DNA of 64,000 nt, taken from Lepidodermella squamata. Its lineage: Eukaryota > Gastrotricha. How positions within the stretch are numbered: the stretch's first letter is position 1; every line of letters begins with the position of its first letter. A program made the position numbers and the translations under genes. The stretch is taken from assembly GCA_047495785.1 (NCBI GenBank), contig JBLDXI010000019.1, positions 124,001 to 188,000 on the forward strand. The letters run 5' to 3'. Of the stretch, positions 30,823-41,014 are shown one piece after another. The notes under the pieces were generated by a model. It was not told the origin of the DNA. It did not search any database and was given only the letters and a program-made list of their open reading frames with translations.

Positions 30823-33092
30823 ATGGCTCACATCATTTTTATAGAAATTTTCCTCCTTTTGGCTGCTAGCCAAATTTTTAGCCAGCCTCATTTAAGCGCT
30901 CAATTTCAGATAAATCAGTTAGAGGAAAGAGCGTACTCCCGAGATGAAATCTACGACGATTTTTCGAACCACCCGTGTCGTCGAAAATGCAAACCCGAAG
31001 CTCCGCCCATGCTTTGCGACTACGAAATGCAAGTCTCGTGGTACACAACAATGGGTCGGGCGTGCTTCTACTGCCCTAACGTACTAGCCGACTGTATAAA
31101 ACCCGGCTGTTTACCGGGCAGTGGCACCCAGCGCGGCGTTGTAGTCGCAAATCGCCAGCTACCCGGCCCGGCTATTGTCGCATGCGTCAACGACAGAATT
31201 CGCGTCAATGTCGTGAATCAAATGCAAAACGGCGAGAGTATCACAATCCACTGGCACGGCGTCCATCAACGCGGTTCGCCCTATATGGACGGTACAGCAT
31301 GGGTTAGCCAGTGCCCAATCACCCCAGGGGCTAATTTCACATATGAGTTCGACGTCCCGATAGCTGGGACCTATTTTTGGCACGGCCATATGGGCGCTCA
31401 TCGGGCGGATGGTCTAGCTGGTCCGCTGATTGTCCGTAACCCTCATGACCCTCATCGGCCTCTTTATGATAAGGACGACATCGCCCTAATGGTTCAAGAC
31501 TGGTTCCCTAGCGATGTAGGAATCAATCGATTTGTCACCTATAGCTACGGCAGCGGGCAAAACGTGCCTCCCTTGTTACTTCTCAACGGAATTCGGGCCG
31601 ATCCTAATTGGAATTATTCCTCATTCACGTCGTCATATTTCGATAAATTACCCCCATTTCCAGTTCCACTGCCGCCGAATGAGTTCCTATTAGAGCCAGA
31701 GTTGCGTTACCGATTTCGAGTTATCAATAACGCGTTCATGTTAACACCAATTCGACTGACAATTCAGGGGCATAATTTAGTAGTTATCAATTGTGACGGT
31801 CGTCCTGTGATGCCTGTAGTTGTTAAGAAGATCACTGTGTTGCCAGGCGAGCGATTTGATTTTATTCCCTACTTCACTGGGGAGCATTACTCGAAAGAGG
31901 GCGTTTATCAGTTGACGGTAACAGCTCTGTTAAGGGATAACTGGCATACCAGTCCTACAACCTATGCCCATCTCGTTTACAAGGATCGAACTTCCCCGGC
32001 TAAGTCAGACCCTGGTCTAGCAACTAATGGCGCGTCTAGTCACGTTGTCGATGAGCTAAATTACCTGGATTGGAACAAAAAAACTCGATATGACGTGGAT
32101 AATGGGGTAAATATCGGGGGAATGAATGTCGCCCAGCTGAGATCGATCTACCACGGTCAAGATATGGATCGACCAGCTGATATCAAATACTTTATCGAAT
32201 TTGTAAGTTTTTTCGAGGTAAAATAATAGAAATATATTGACGAATATTTCAGGATTTCGAACTGGTTGATGATCCGAAATTGGAGCCGTTGTTCGATGCT
32301 AGGACTGCCGTTCACTTTTCCGACCATTTCCCAGCGACTTTTTTGACGCCGCGGCTCAATCGAATCACAAACACTGTCCCACCTGTCCCGCTTTTGACCC
32401 AGGAAGAAGAAATACCCGAGGAGATGTACTGCAACGCCTATCACCGAAAATGCCCGTCATCCGAATTCTGCGAATGCATCCACGTTTTGGACGTACCTTA
32501 CGGAGCTCTTGTTGAGATGATTCTCATCGACAACGGCTTTTCGGATAACCACCACGGCTACCATCATCCGATGCATCTTCATGGTTATCATTTCCGCGTT
32601 GTCGCACAGGAAAAACTCCACCTTAACTTAACCCGCCGAGAGATAATGGAACTCGACGCATTTGGCCAGGTCGAGCGGAACTTGAAGTACGCCCCGCTTA
32701 AAGACGTTATCGGCGTGCCAACTGGCGGTTATACGATTATAAGATTCGTCGCTGATAACCCGGGCATTTGGCAGTTTCATTGCCAGATTGATGTTCACAT
32801 GGAGCTAGGAATGTCCCTTGTGCTGAGGGTGGGCGATCGCCGGCACGTCCCGCCTCCGCCGGACAATTTCCCACGCTGTTCCCACCCGTCGTTTTCGGCC
32901 GCCTTAAAAAATTGGCAAAATCGACAACGGCCAGAGTATCGCATAAAGCGGCGAAATGCTAGGAGCAAAGCGGCTGTAGCTAAGATGAAAGGAGCTTTAA
33001 AGCACGACCAAGGCAGCACCAAGTTCGAAAACACTACGACAGCTGATGCAGAGAAAAATACGACCCACGAACCTGGCTTTAACCTACCTTAA
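30823..33092 (+). CDS. Secreted multicopper oxidase 2 with altered copper site
   Basis: Two exons, 30823-32202 and 32253-33092 (50-bp intron), 739 aa. The intron sits at the same residue and phase as in oxidase 1 (after V/I-E-F, before DFE), so the two are duplicates. The ATG at 30823 starts a signal peptide (MAHIIFIEIFLLLAASQIFS); in-frame codons upstream are not an ATG. HWHG (143-146), WHGHMGAH and HPMHLHG are intact. The last motif reads HCQIDVHMELGM, where oxidase 1 and almost all family members have HCH. The Gln codon CAG is at 32784-32786 (residue 638). That His is a trinuclear-cluster ligand, so oxygen reduction is probably impaired or changed (inference). The reading frame is otherwise intact, which suggests retained function. 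AATAAA at 33125. Confidence 0.93.
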
Positions 33093-33483
33093 ATCTTTGG
33101 AAGCGTCCTTAAATGTTGAAAAATAATAAAAATTATTTGGGGTTAACAAGTTTTTGTCCCACAGACAGCGTAAAAATCGGTCATTCTTGAGGGTGAAAGC
33201 GTGAACATCAAATGAATTAATGAACCGTGAAGGGTGACTCTGTTGTGAAAGCTCAAAATGAGATCGATGGTGACCGATTTAGACATTGAATATTGGCTAA
33301 TTTACCTAGATTGGCTGCACTTTCAATAGGCACTAGGCACTCTGCGCCTGTCTAATTTAAGTAGGTCGTCAACAATAATCTGAGCAGTGGCATGAGTCGG
33401 TAAACAGTGGGCGAGAAAAACCCACACATTGTGGTCCTACTATAAGTTACAGATGAATCGAGCCAAATCAGCGAATTTTATCA
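33093..33483. other. Intergenic, no gene seen
   Basis: About 390 bp between oxidase 2 and the first small PPxY protein. Nothing recognisable beyond the oxidase poly(A) signal. Confidence 0.45.
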
Positions 33484-33753
33484 ATGGAACCACCGAGTTA
33501 CGCTCTGGTCGTAGAAGCGCTGCTGGAAAAGCGCGAGAATTCGAACCTTCAACCTCTACAACCACCGCCGTATGTAGCAAATGTCAACCTGGTTGACCTC
33601 GGAAACCTCGAAAAAGTGGCCATCACAATTCCTGTGCGGCAAATCACTATTGAAGCGACAAAAAAGAAAGCACCTCGAAAACGCCTTTTGTCAACCCTAT
33701 TCTGGGGTCTTTTTGCGTCAGCAATTTTTTTTACGATTCTATTCATTTTTTGA
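33484..33753 (+). CDS. Small tail-anchored protein with two PPxY motifs
   Basis: 89 aa, one exon. The N-terminus carries EPPSYALV (PPSY at residues 3-6) and QPPPYVAN (PPPY). A basic block KKKAPRKR leads to a single C-terminal hydrophobic segment (STLFWGLFASAIFFTILFIF) at the very end. This is the topology of a tail-anchored protein with a cytosolic head. PPxY is the classical ligand of WW domains (NEDD4-family ligases, YAP). An ATG at 33452 is out of frame. It lies 100 bp upstream of another PPxY protein on the same strand. Confidence 0.65.
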   Translation: MEPPSYALVVEALLEKRENSNLQPLQPPPYVANVNLVDLGNLEKVAITIPVRQITIEATKKKAPRKRLLSTLFWGLFASAIFFTILFIF

Positions 33754-33855
33754 ATAAAAACGATCAAAGATGTCACCACGCAGGTATAGACACTACTCGA
33801 GTGGGGCTATATCGTTATTTTAACATTTTTTCTCATCAATAGTTAGCGCAAAGAA

Positions 33856-34386
33856 ATGCCAGATAATGGCGTAACTTCAACGCCGCCCTCCTACTCTGAA
33901 ACTGTGTCTGCCTTTTCGCAGGTGAATTTCGACGATTTTCACGCCTCTCCTACGTCACCAGAATGTGACCAGAATTTCGAACTCTGCAATCTTCACCGAC
34001 AAGACTCACTCCCGCCTGCTTACTGGGAATTATGCCCTGAGAGCAGATCAACAGCAAGGCAATTGCCAACTAGTACAAGTGTTTATTGGATTGACCTAAC
34101 TAACGGTGCTATTCGTCCTGAACCTTCAGTTGAACCCCGAAAAAGCAAGCTGACAATTGTCGCGACGAGTTTTGCGCTGATAACTATGTTCACGGTGTCT
34201 TTATTCCTCGTCCCGCTGATTTTCGGCGTACCCGGCTATCTATACGCAGTTCGCTACAGCAGATCGCCGCAGAAAGTCGCGAGATACCGCGTGATATCAA
34301 TCTGCCTATCGATCATCGCATTTCTAATCGGCGTCGCAATAGCTGGCGCTCTGTACTACGCCCGCTCCGCTTGGATGAACGCATGA
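33856..34386 (+). CDS. Two-TM family protein with PPSY and PPAY motifs
   Basis: 176 aa, one exon. The cytosolic N-terminus of about 95 residues has TPPSYSET and LPPAYWEL. The basic block EPRKSK leads to TM1 (LTIVATSFALITMFTVSLFL, then VPLIFGVPGYLY). A loop with RSPQKVARYR leads to TM2 (VISICLSIIAFLIGVAIAGA). It combines the PPxY head of its upstream neighbour with the TM plan of the 2-TM family, linking the two groups. Possible ubiquitin-ligase adaptor; untested inference. Confidence 0.75.
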   Translation: MPDNGVTSTPPSYSETVSAFSQVNFDDFHASPTSPECDQNFELCNLHRQDSLPPAYWELCPESRSTARQLPTSTSVYWIDLTNGAIRPEPSVEPRKSKLTIVATSFALITMFTVSLFLVPLIFGVPGYLYAVRYSRSPQKVARYRVISICLSIIAFLIGVAIAGALYYARSAWMNA

Positions 34387-34514
34387 ATTAATGACAGATC
34401 TAGTGACGTTTTGAGAAATAAATCGCTTTGACAGCTCGTATAATCCTTATTCTCATAAACAGGCTCAAATCGAACATATCGGAAATAAAATATTATAAAA
34501 ATCAAGTTCAAAAA

Positions 34515-35078
34515 ATGCATGAACCCACTCTGCTGCCACTGTCATCCCCGACTCGGCGCAAAACTTTCATGGCGTCAACAACGTTTTGGTGGGCGATAGT
34601 TTGGTCGTGGACAATTTGCAACTTCGCTCTAGCGGTTCTTCAAATTATTGCATTCATCGATCGCGATGATATCAAGCTCAGCCATGAAACGCTGTGGCAG
34701 AGAATGTTTTCAGGCGAATCAGTTCGATGCGTCGATTTTTACAGCGAGTACGCCAAGGTCGATCCGCGATACGCCTATAAGCCTTACGTTTGGTTTCACG
34801 AACTCCTTAATCCGTTCATTTTCGCGTTCAGCCTGCCTTTTCTGATCAAACGACACGTTCGAGGCGCGAAAATTTTCCGAATTATTGAAATTATATTCGC
34901 TACGATTTATTTTCTCAGTCTTCTCATCGACTGTTTGATCGATCCTGATATGAGGGCTTCGATCCATGAATATGCCCAAACGTGGATGATGATCGTTTAT
35001 TACAGCCTGTGTACGAATTGGATTATCATTCCTGGCCTGATTTATTTGACTGGCAATAAATTGAACCTAACCTCGTAA
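34515..35078 (+). CDS. Four-TM protein, possibly EXPERA-like
   Basis: 187 aa from the ATG at 34515; the frame is open further upstream but without an ATG. Hydrophobic segments: FWWAIVWSWTICNFALAVLQ, VWFHELLNPFIFAFSLPFLI, IFRIIEIIFATIYFLSLLID and WMMIVYYSLCTNWIIIPGLI. The order acidic DPRY...P-x-WF-x-E-x(8-9)-LPF in the second segment recalls the EXPERA domain (emopamil-binding protein, TMEM97/sigma-2 receptor), membrane proteins of sterol handling. The resemblance is short and I rate it tentative. Same strand and spacing as the small membrane genes around it. Confidence 0.6.
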   Translation: MHEPTLLPLSSPTRRKTFMASTTFWWAIVWSWTICNFALAVLQIIAFIDRDDIKLSHETLWQRMFSGESVRCVDFYSEYAKVDPRYAYKPYVWFHELLNPFIFAFSLPFLIKRHVRGAKIFRIIEIIFATIYFLSLLIDCLIDPDMRASIHEYAQTWMMIVYYSLCTNWIIIPGLIYLTGNKLNLTS

Positions 35079-35602
35079 CCTAAAAACGTAACCTAACAAA
35101 TCTCACGAATTTGGGTCAAAGTGCATGAATTTTGAGAAATTTCAAATAAAACAGTCTCGGTGAATAAATTCCTTATCCCATAAAAGCCAAGAATGGATTT
35201 TATTTTCTTTCCCATTGTCACGCACTATTTCGAGAGATAAACAATTTGGGAGTGAGAATTTGCGAAATCCATATTTTTATTACTTACCGTCCAGGCGGAG
35301 AAAATCCAGTGTCGAGTTGGATACGTGATCTTACCTGCGCAGGTATTTCGAGAAAGGTGATAGCTAGGAGACCGCTCTCAAAGAAAACGTTCATTCAAAA
35401 TCATTCACCAAATTTATACGCTTTCCCAGCCCGGAAATGTGCCATTTTTTAGACACCCTGGGGTTGTAGTCACCTCGCGCAAGCAAAAAGTTTTGAATAT
35501 CGAAAAATCTGCCAATGGGCTTTATCAGACAGTAGGTAAAATAGTACTATTTAAGGGAATTCTTGTCTTTAAAATACTTTGAGATGACATTCGTGACACG
35601 TC

Positions 35603-35612
35603 TATATAAACG
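35603..35612 (+). promoter_or_regulatory. TATA box-like TATATAAACG, duplicated unit 1
   Basis: TATATAAACG about 1.05 kb upstream of the first PPSYDE start codon. The same word in the same context (GAGATGACATTC 11-22 bp upstream) occurs at 39744 before the third paralogue. Conservation between duplicates suggests a shared core promoter feeding a spliced leader. Confidence 0.4.
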
Positions 35613-35851
35613 AATAAAAACGTGCATTCTATTCATCTGTGTTAGCAGCGTTTTTATTCATCGGTTCAAAGGTGACAAAAAACGTAAAATGAGTGCGCAC
35701 ATACTCCTCATGTAATTTTTTGCTAATAACCAATAAGTTGTTGCGGGTCGGCATACTGAACATATCGAACAAAAACCGCATAAACCCACTAACTAATTTC
35801 TTTTTTCTTGGTATGCGATTTTTTCTGGTCGAATAGGCCATGGGAAAAATG

Positions 35852-35924
35852 GGCAACTTTGATGGGGCTCGAACCCCGTTCGCCTGTTGAACACGCGGTA
35901 AAATAGCAACTGCCCCATTTTGCC
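35852..35924 (-). other. tRNA-like sequence (candidate anticodon TCA), probably a relic
   Basis: Exactly 73 nt on the minus strand from GGCAAAA to GTTGCC. There is a five-pair acceptor start, a T-arm-like GGGGTTCGAGCCCC with a six-base loop, and an anticodon arm CGCGT-GTTCAAC-AGGCG with one mismatch. The loop would present TCA. The short T-loop, weak lower acceptor stem and poor D-arm argue for a pseudogene or tRNA-derived repeat. It lacks the long variable arm of selenocysteine tRNA. Confidence 0.35.
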
Positions 35925-36660
35925 ATCACGTTAAATAATTACCTACTCTAAATAGCTGCCGATTACAGGTCACAGCTTGAAGGCTTGGCCAAGTCGATAT
36001 AATCGATGGCTTCGGTTCAACGTGCCGCGATCCCTCTTTCGACGACCTATCCGGCCAAAAGAAATAAGTTTGTGAACGTGTCATTTTTTACGTGTCATAG
36101 TTTAACGTATGACATTATTTTTCGTCCAGGGTGGATAAAAAAGCCGTAGGTATAAGGGGAATTCGATGCGCATCATTTTAATAAGCAGTTTCGAGAATTA
36201 AGAGAAGTTTCATTGGCAAAAGAATGCTGGAAATTCTTCAACTTATGAAAACTCCTCATTTAATTTATGAGCAGGAGATTCATCCCCTTCTGCGGCTTTT
36301 TTGGCCCTGTGCTAAGGTTTGTCCCATCTGAACTATTGAAACATTGGGGAAGAGACCCTGGTTTTTGCTAATATCTACAATATCTTAGCAATTTTTGCAA
36401 AAAATTCAACTCATTCACCGGTGATGATTCATCTTGTTGCCCCTGCGCATAGAAATCAATTATTCACCGTGCTGCGAGTACATGAGAGCTTTGAAATTAG
36501 CGGTGGAAGATGAGTAAGCAAAAGATATGAATAAAATATGAATAAGCCTCAGCCTATATGTATAGTTGGAATAAATTCGGCTTCGGCAAAGAAAGGGGTT
36601 GCGTTCCGGCTCAAATTGTTGCGAATCTCAACAAATAAACATTTTTGTTTGTAGAAATTT

Positions 36661-36978
36661 ATGGATAACATGACTACAGCGTTACTGGCGGAAGATCCGC
36701 CGTCTTATGACGAGTCTTTCAAGGTTGAAATGGAAAAATTTGCGGCCTGCTGGCAACTAGACATATCCGCAACCGATTCCGGTCACTTGATTATCTTCGA
36801 CCCTAAAGCAGCTCCGCCACCGAATCCATTTCTGCCTGCCACCGATGTTATAATCGAACCAACTCGATCTTCAAGGCGGCAAATATGCAACAGCACCCTC
36901 TTTTACTCCGCAGCATTTCTTTCTGTTGCGCTTATCGCTGCTGTTTCATTCGTCGTTATTTACACATTTAATAGATGA
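36661..36978 (+). CDS. PPSYDE/NPF single-TM protein, paralogue 1
   Basis: 105 aa, one coding exon, C-terminal TM. Head: DPPSYDES (PPSY, residues about 13-16), then KVEMEKFAACWQLDISATDS, GHLIIFDPKAAPPPNPFL. A basic RSSRR precedes the TM segment (STLFYSAAFLSVALIAAVSF). PPSY is a WW-domain ligand, and NPF is the ligand of EH domains in endocytic proteins. Carrying both on a tail-anchored protein suggests a link between ubiquitination and membrane traffic (inference). Paralogues follow at 38.6, 40.2 and 41.0 kb on the same strand. Confidence 0.75.
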   Translation: MDNMTTALLAEDPPSYDESFKVEMEKFAACWQLDISATDSGHLIIFDPKAAPPPNPFLPATDVIIEPTRSSRRQICNSTLFYSAAFLSVALIAAVSFVVIYTFNR

Positions 36979-37187
36979 TCTTTCTGTTCCTTTTAAAAAT
37001 TATAATCTTCGTCTGCTCAAGTTGTTAAAATTCATGCTTTCTTACTTACATAATAATATATGCCAATATACTCCAATATTTGCCAATGCCATCGTGACAA
37101 TTTCTTTTCTTTCGAATTCTGGGTTGTCTTTCCGCTTTTTCACATAATTTCATCGTTTAGTATTGTATATGTATCTATCGCTTCGTC

Positions 37188-37380
37188 ATATCGTTAGCGA
37201 CGTTGAATAACTCGGTTTTAGGCTTGTTTACATCCGGTTCAAGGCCACACGTGACAAGTAAAAAGCGGTTTTTAACGTGAATGAAGAGGCAACAACAAAA
37301 GACTTTTTACTTGTCACCTACCACCTTGAAATGGATGTAAATAAGCCTAAATCTGAGTTATTCAACGTCGCTAACGATAT
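37188..37380. repeat. Hairpin MITE, family A copy 3, full length
   Basis: Best-preserved copy, 193 bp. Ends ATATCGTTAGCGACGTTGAA and the complementary TTCAACGTCGCTAACGATAT. The stem continues through AGGCTTGTTTACATCC and GTGACAAGTAAAAAG. It reads as one long hairpin with no coding capacity. Confidence 0.9.
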
Positions 37381-37517
37381 TAACCCCTTATAAAATATTA
37401 AATAAAAATGAAAAATAAAGGCTGATAAACTTCACTTTCGAGTTTGCTGACTTTCATAAAAAGCGCGAATTTCAGAATTTCAGAAAGGTTTCGGTGAACA
37501 TTTCCTGAAAAGGTACC

Positions 37518-37597
37518 TTATCCGACCAGGAAAAACCCCAGAAAAAGAGCCTGGTTTTTATCCGACCAGGAAAAACCCCAGAAAAAGAGCCTGGTTT
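37518..37597. repeat. Two perfect 40-bp tandem copies
   Basis: The 40-mer starting TTATCCGACCAGGAAAAACC and ending AGCCTGGTTT occurs twice back to back (37518-37557, 37558-37597) without a mismatch. Each unit contains CCAGG and CCTGG near its ends. Confidence 0.9.
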
Positions 37598-38152
37598 CTA
37601 ACCAGTTATTCTCATCGGATCCGAGTTTGGCAGTACTATACAATATACAACAGGTCCTCGCTCAGCACCAAGCCGACGAGCCGACTGATGTTTATCCGTT
37701 TTCACCGAATTTTTATATGATCTCTCAGCGCGGAGATATGCCTTTTAAACACCCTGGAGTAGTAATTTTATAGGATTTTTCAAGTATTATAGGGTTGTCG
37801 AGAAAGCTACCTTAGGGTTTATCAGATAGGAGGTAAGAGCTTGTTCTTGTTGAGCGAATTCGAGTAGATGGAATCCGTTATTCACCGTTATCACCTACAT
37901 ATGGTCTGGATTAACGAATGCAAATGAGAACTTTCATTCACTGATGTAAGCAACGTTTGATGACTTCTGGGTGACAAAAAATAACCCACAAATCTGTCCC
38001 ATAAATTTAGGTTGAAGTTTTTTAGTTGCCGTTTCGCCAATTCGTCGAATTTTTTCCCCGAGTCTACAACCGTTGGAAAGAAGACCCTCGTCTGATTTGT
38101 TTAAGCTACAGCTCGGTGTTGTGTGATTAGCAGGTGGAAAATACCAGGTCAG

Positions 38153-38305
38153 CAAACTTGTTTACGTCCATTTCAAGTTGTTAGCTGACAAGTAAAAAGT
38201 CATTTGTGTTGGTCTCTTCATTCACGTTAAAACGCCGCTATCAACTTGTCACCCTGAATCGGATGTAAACAAGCCTAAATCCGAGTTGTTCAATGATGCT
38301 AACGA
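38153..38305. repeat. Hairpin MITE, family A copy 4, left end lost
   Basis: Starts at AAACTTGTTTACGTCCATTT (left terminus missing) and ends ATCCGAGTTGTTCAATGATG then CTAACGA. The inner arms TGACAAGTAAAAAG and ATCAACTTGTCACC pair imperfectly. Confidence 0.75.
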
Positions 38306-38630
38306 CATCATCTTTTGTGCCATTTGAGCTCTCGAAATAACTGCGGATGAAGATACCGTGGGTTTTTCGCACCAGCAACATTTCTACACTTTTTAGAAGA
38401 AAAAAACAACTAAGTTGTTGGCGATGATTCATCTTCTGTTTTCCATTGAGCCCACATTCAACTTTCTTTTCATTTTAAATAGAAAGCGTAAAATCTGCGG
38501 TGAAAGATGAATAGGCATAGAATATGAATAGGGGAATACAATCGGCTCCCTCGTGCTTTAGCGTTAAGGTTTGTGTTTCGGACCAACATTTCAGCAAATC
38601 TCTAAAACTTAATATTCATAATTATAAAGT

Positions 38631-38945
38631 ATGACTACAGCGTTACTGGCGGAAGATCCGCCGTCTTATGACGAGTCGTACAAGGTTGAAATGGAAAAAT
38701 TTGCAGCCTGCTGGCTACTAGACATATCCGCCACCGATTCGGGACACTTGATAATTTTCGACCCCAAAGCAGCTCCGCCGCCGAACCCATTCCTGGCAAC
38801 CACCAAGGTAACAACAGAATCAGCGCGACCTTCAATGCGGCAGAGATGTAAAAGATGTAAAAACGCGCTGTTTTACTTCATAGCTTTTTTTTGCACTGTT
38901 CTTTTCGCTGCTATTTTGTCCTTCGTGATTTACAAGGATAACTGA
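38631..38945 (+). CDS. PPSYDE/NPF single-TM protein, paralogue 2
   Basis: 104 aa. Starts MTTALLAEDPPSYDES, nearly identical to residues 4-19 of paralogue 1, and shares the ACWLLDISATDSGHLI...PPPNPFL stretch. The juxtamembrane region is more basic (MRQRCKRCK). TM segment ALFYFIAFFCTVLFAAILSF. The head is far better conserved than the TM, which suggests selection on the PPSY/NPF face. No TTTGTAG acceptor next to the ATG, unlike paralogues 1 and 3. Confidence 0.75.
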   Translation: MTTALLAEDPPSYDESYKVEMEKFAACWLLDISATDSGHLIIFDPKAAPPPNPFLATTKVTTESARPSMRQRCKRCKNALFYFIAFFCTVLFAAILSFVIYKDN

Positions 38946-40188
38946 CCTTTTGAAAATGCTATATTTCGTCTGGTCAAGTTGCTAAAAATCATGCTTTCGT
39001 ACTTATACCTAATATACATACATATAAATAATGCCGATGTCATCGTTATGAATTCCTTTCTTTCGACTACTGGAATGTCTTTCCGCTTTTTCACATAATG
39101 TCATCGCTTATGTATCTCTCAGTACCCTTAAAATATAAAAAAATTGAGAAAATAAATAAATAAAAAATAAAACGTGAGGCACTTTATTTTCGACCTTGCT
39201 GACTTTCATCAGCGCGAATTTCAGAATAGACACTCATTTATATTGTCCCAAAAATATAGGTCGACTAGCTTTGACAATTCGATGTTATACCATACAAATG
39301 TAACATTCTGTGAAGGTGTTGAAATTGCGGGAAAAATTAGATCTTCGAATTCAGCGTAGCACAACTCAGCCACGACATTTCAGGTAACGAAAGCTTAGCC
39401 AAAATTAATTAATGCCATAAAAATAGGCAATTAATCAATTAATTGCGTCATATCAATCAAATTGATCTAGAAGGCGCCGGGTAACGATCAGACCAAAGGG
39501 ATTGGACCGAACAACATAAGACTTGGCCGACTACCTCCGCCTCGTCCTTGTCCTCGACGTTCAACTTTATATACGGTCTTCTGGAACCAAAGCCTCCTGA
39601 AACCACGCCATCGTCAACATCCAACGTTGTTCGGTCCAGTCCGCCGATTGGTTGTAGTACAGCTGTAATGGGATAATGAGATTGTGCGTTTTGAAGGAAT
39701 TCTCGTTAATAGAATCCGTTGAGATGACATTCTCTGTGGTATCTATATAAACGTATAAAAACGTTTATTTTATTTATTCATTGGTGTTGGCAATTGTTGA
39801 TGGCTTTTATGGGTGACAAAAAACTACGTAACGTTTGGATATACATGTGCTCATTTTTTACACATATTTTAGCACCATACAAGGCATGACATCATCTTTT
39901 GTAATTGGCTTTATTCCATTTGAACTCTCGAAATAATTGCGGAAAAGATCCTGGCGATTCAGCCTCGGGCCAATAAGTTTGATATCAATAATTTGTAGCC
40001 AAAAATAACTCTTTTGTCGCGGATGATTCATGTTTTGCGCTATAAACATTTGCGGCGAATGATGATTAAGCGTTGGGCTTGAGGCGTGACATCCTTTTCA
40101 GCTGGAATAACCTTAGCGTTTCGCCTCAAATTGCTGCAAATCTCAACAAAAAAATTGTTGACATTTTTTGTAGAAATTAATAAACAAC
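38946..40188. other. Spacer and duplicated upstream region, unit 3
   Basis: No gene seen. From 39721 it repeats the GAGATGACATTC/TATATAAACG block of unit 1. The TTTTTTGTAG acceptor-like site lies 16 bp before the next ATG. Confidence 0.5.
39744..39753 (+). promoter_or_regulatory. TATA box-like TATATAAACG, duplicated unit 3
   Basis: Same word and context as at 35603, here about 445 bp before the ATG of paralogue 3. The shorter distance reflects about 600 bp of extra sequence in unit 1. Confidence 0.4.
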
Positions 40189-40485
40189 ATGTTACCGACG
40201 GAAAATCCGCCGTCTTATGACGAGTCGGTCAAGCTCGAAATGGAAAAATTCGCTGCATGCAGACTCATAGACATATCCGCAACCGATTCCGGTCACTTGA
40301 TAATATTCGACCCGAAAGCTGCTCCGCCGCCGAATCCATTCCTGGCCACCACCAATGTAATATTGCAATCAGCTCGATCTTCAATGCGGCAGAGATATCA
40401 AAGCGCGCTGTTCTACATCGGAGCATTACTTGTTATTATTCTTTTGACTGCTGTTTTATTCATCGTGATTCACAACATTACATGA
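40189..40485 (+). CDS. PPSYDE/NPF single-TM protein, paralogue 3
   Basis: 98 aa. Starts MLPTENPPSYDESVK; compared with the others it lacks the first six to eight residues but keeps PPSY, DISATDSGHLIIFDPK and PPPNPFL. The TM segment (ALFYIGALLVIILLTAVLFI) ends close to the C-terminus HNIT. Same strand and order as the other copies. Confidence 0.75.
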   Translation: MLPTENPPSYDESVKLEMEKFAACRLIDISATDSGHLIIFDPKAAPPPNPFLATTNVILQSARSSMRQRYQSALFYIGALLVIILLTAVLFIVIHNIT

Positions 40486-41014
40486 AGCTTTATATCCTTT
40501 TTTCATAGAAAATGTCAACTTTGTCTGGTCAACTTAATTGTTGCTTTCTTACTAAAAATATGTCAATGTCATCGTGATAACTTCCTTTCTTTCGACTTCT
40601 GGCCTGTCTTTCCGCTTTTTCACTTAATTTCATCGTTAATTACTATCAGCACCAACCCCTTATGAAATATGTAAAAGAAATATACCTATAATAAAAAATT
40701 ATAAGGCGGTACACTTCATTTTCGACCTTTGATGAAAACGTGGATTTCAGAATGGAGACATTTTTACTTAGTCCCAAAAGGTTAAAAATAGCCTCACAGG
40801 TAATTCCATCTAAGCATTTCTCAGAAAAAAATCGGCACTTGTTACGTTTTCCTTTGTATAGCTGGTTAGCCTTTATGAGAAACTTGACAAAAAGTTCACG
40901 GTGATCCCGCATAATACCAATGTTTGACTATTAGGATTATTTCTTAAGCAAACAATAACACTATGGTTGAATTTTCTATTTTTAGTTGAATTTTGTTCAA
41001 TATTTTTTTGTCAA
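40486..41014. other. Spacer, no gene seen
   Basis: AT-rich. The first 130 bp (CTTTCTTTCGACTTCTGG, CCTGTCTTTCCGC) repeat the 3' flanks of paralogues 1 and 2, so the duplicated unit extends past the stop codon. Confidence 0.5.

Larger units (their letters stand above)
35079..36660. other. Duplicated upstream region, unit 1
   Basis: About 1.6 kb before the first PPSYDE gene. From 35581 (GAGATGACATTC, TATATAAACG at 35603) it resembles 39721 onward, so regulatory sequence was duplicated with the gene. A TTTTGTTTGTAG acceptor just before the ATG, shared with unit 3 (TTTTTTGTAG), suggests a spliced 5' leader. It also contains the tRNA-like sequence at 35852. Confidence 0.5.
36979..38630. other. Spacer with repeats, unit 2 upstream region
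   Basis: Contains two family A hairpin MITEs (37188, 38153) and a 2 x 40-bp tandem repeat (37518). Flanking pieces (GGGTGACAAAAAA near 37970) resemble the upstream regions of units 1 and 3. Confidence 0.5.
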
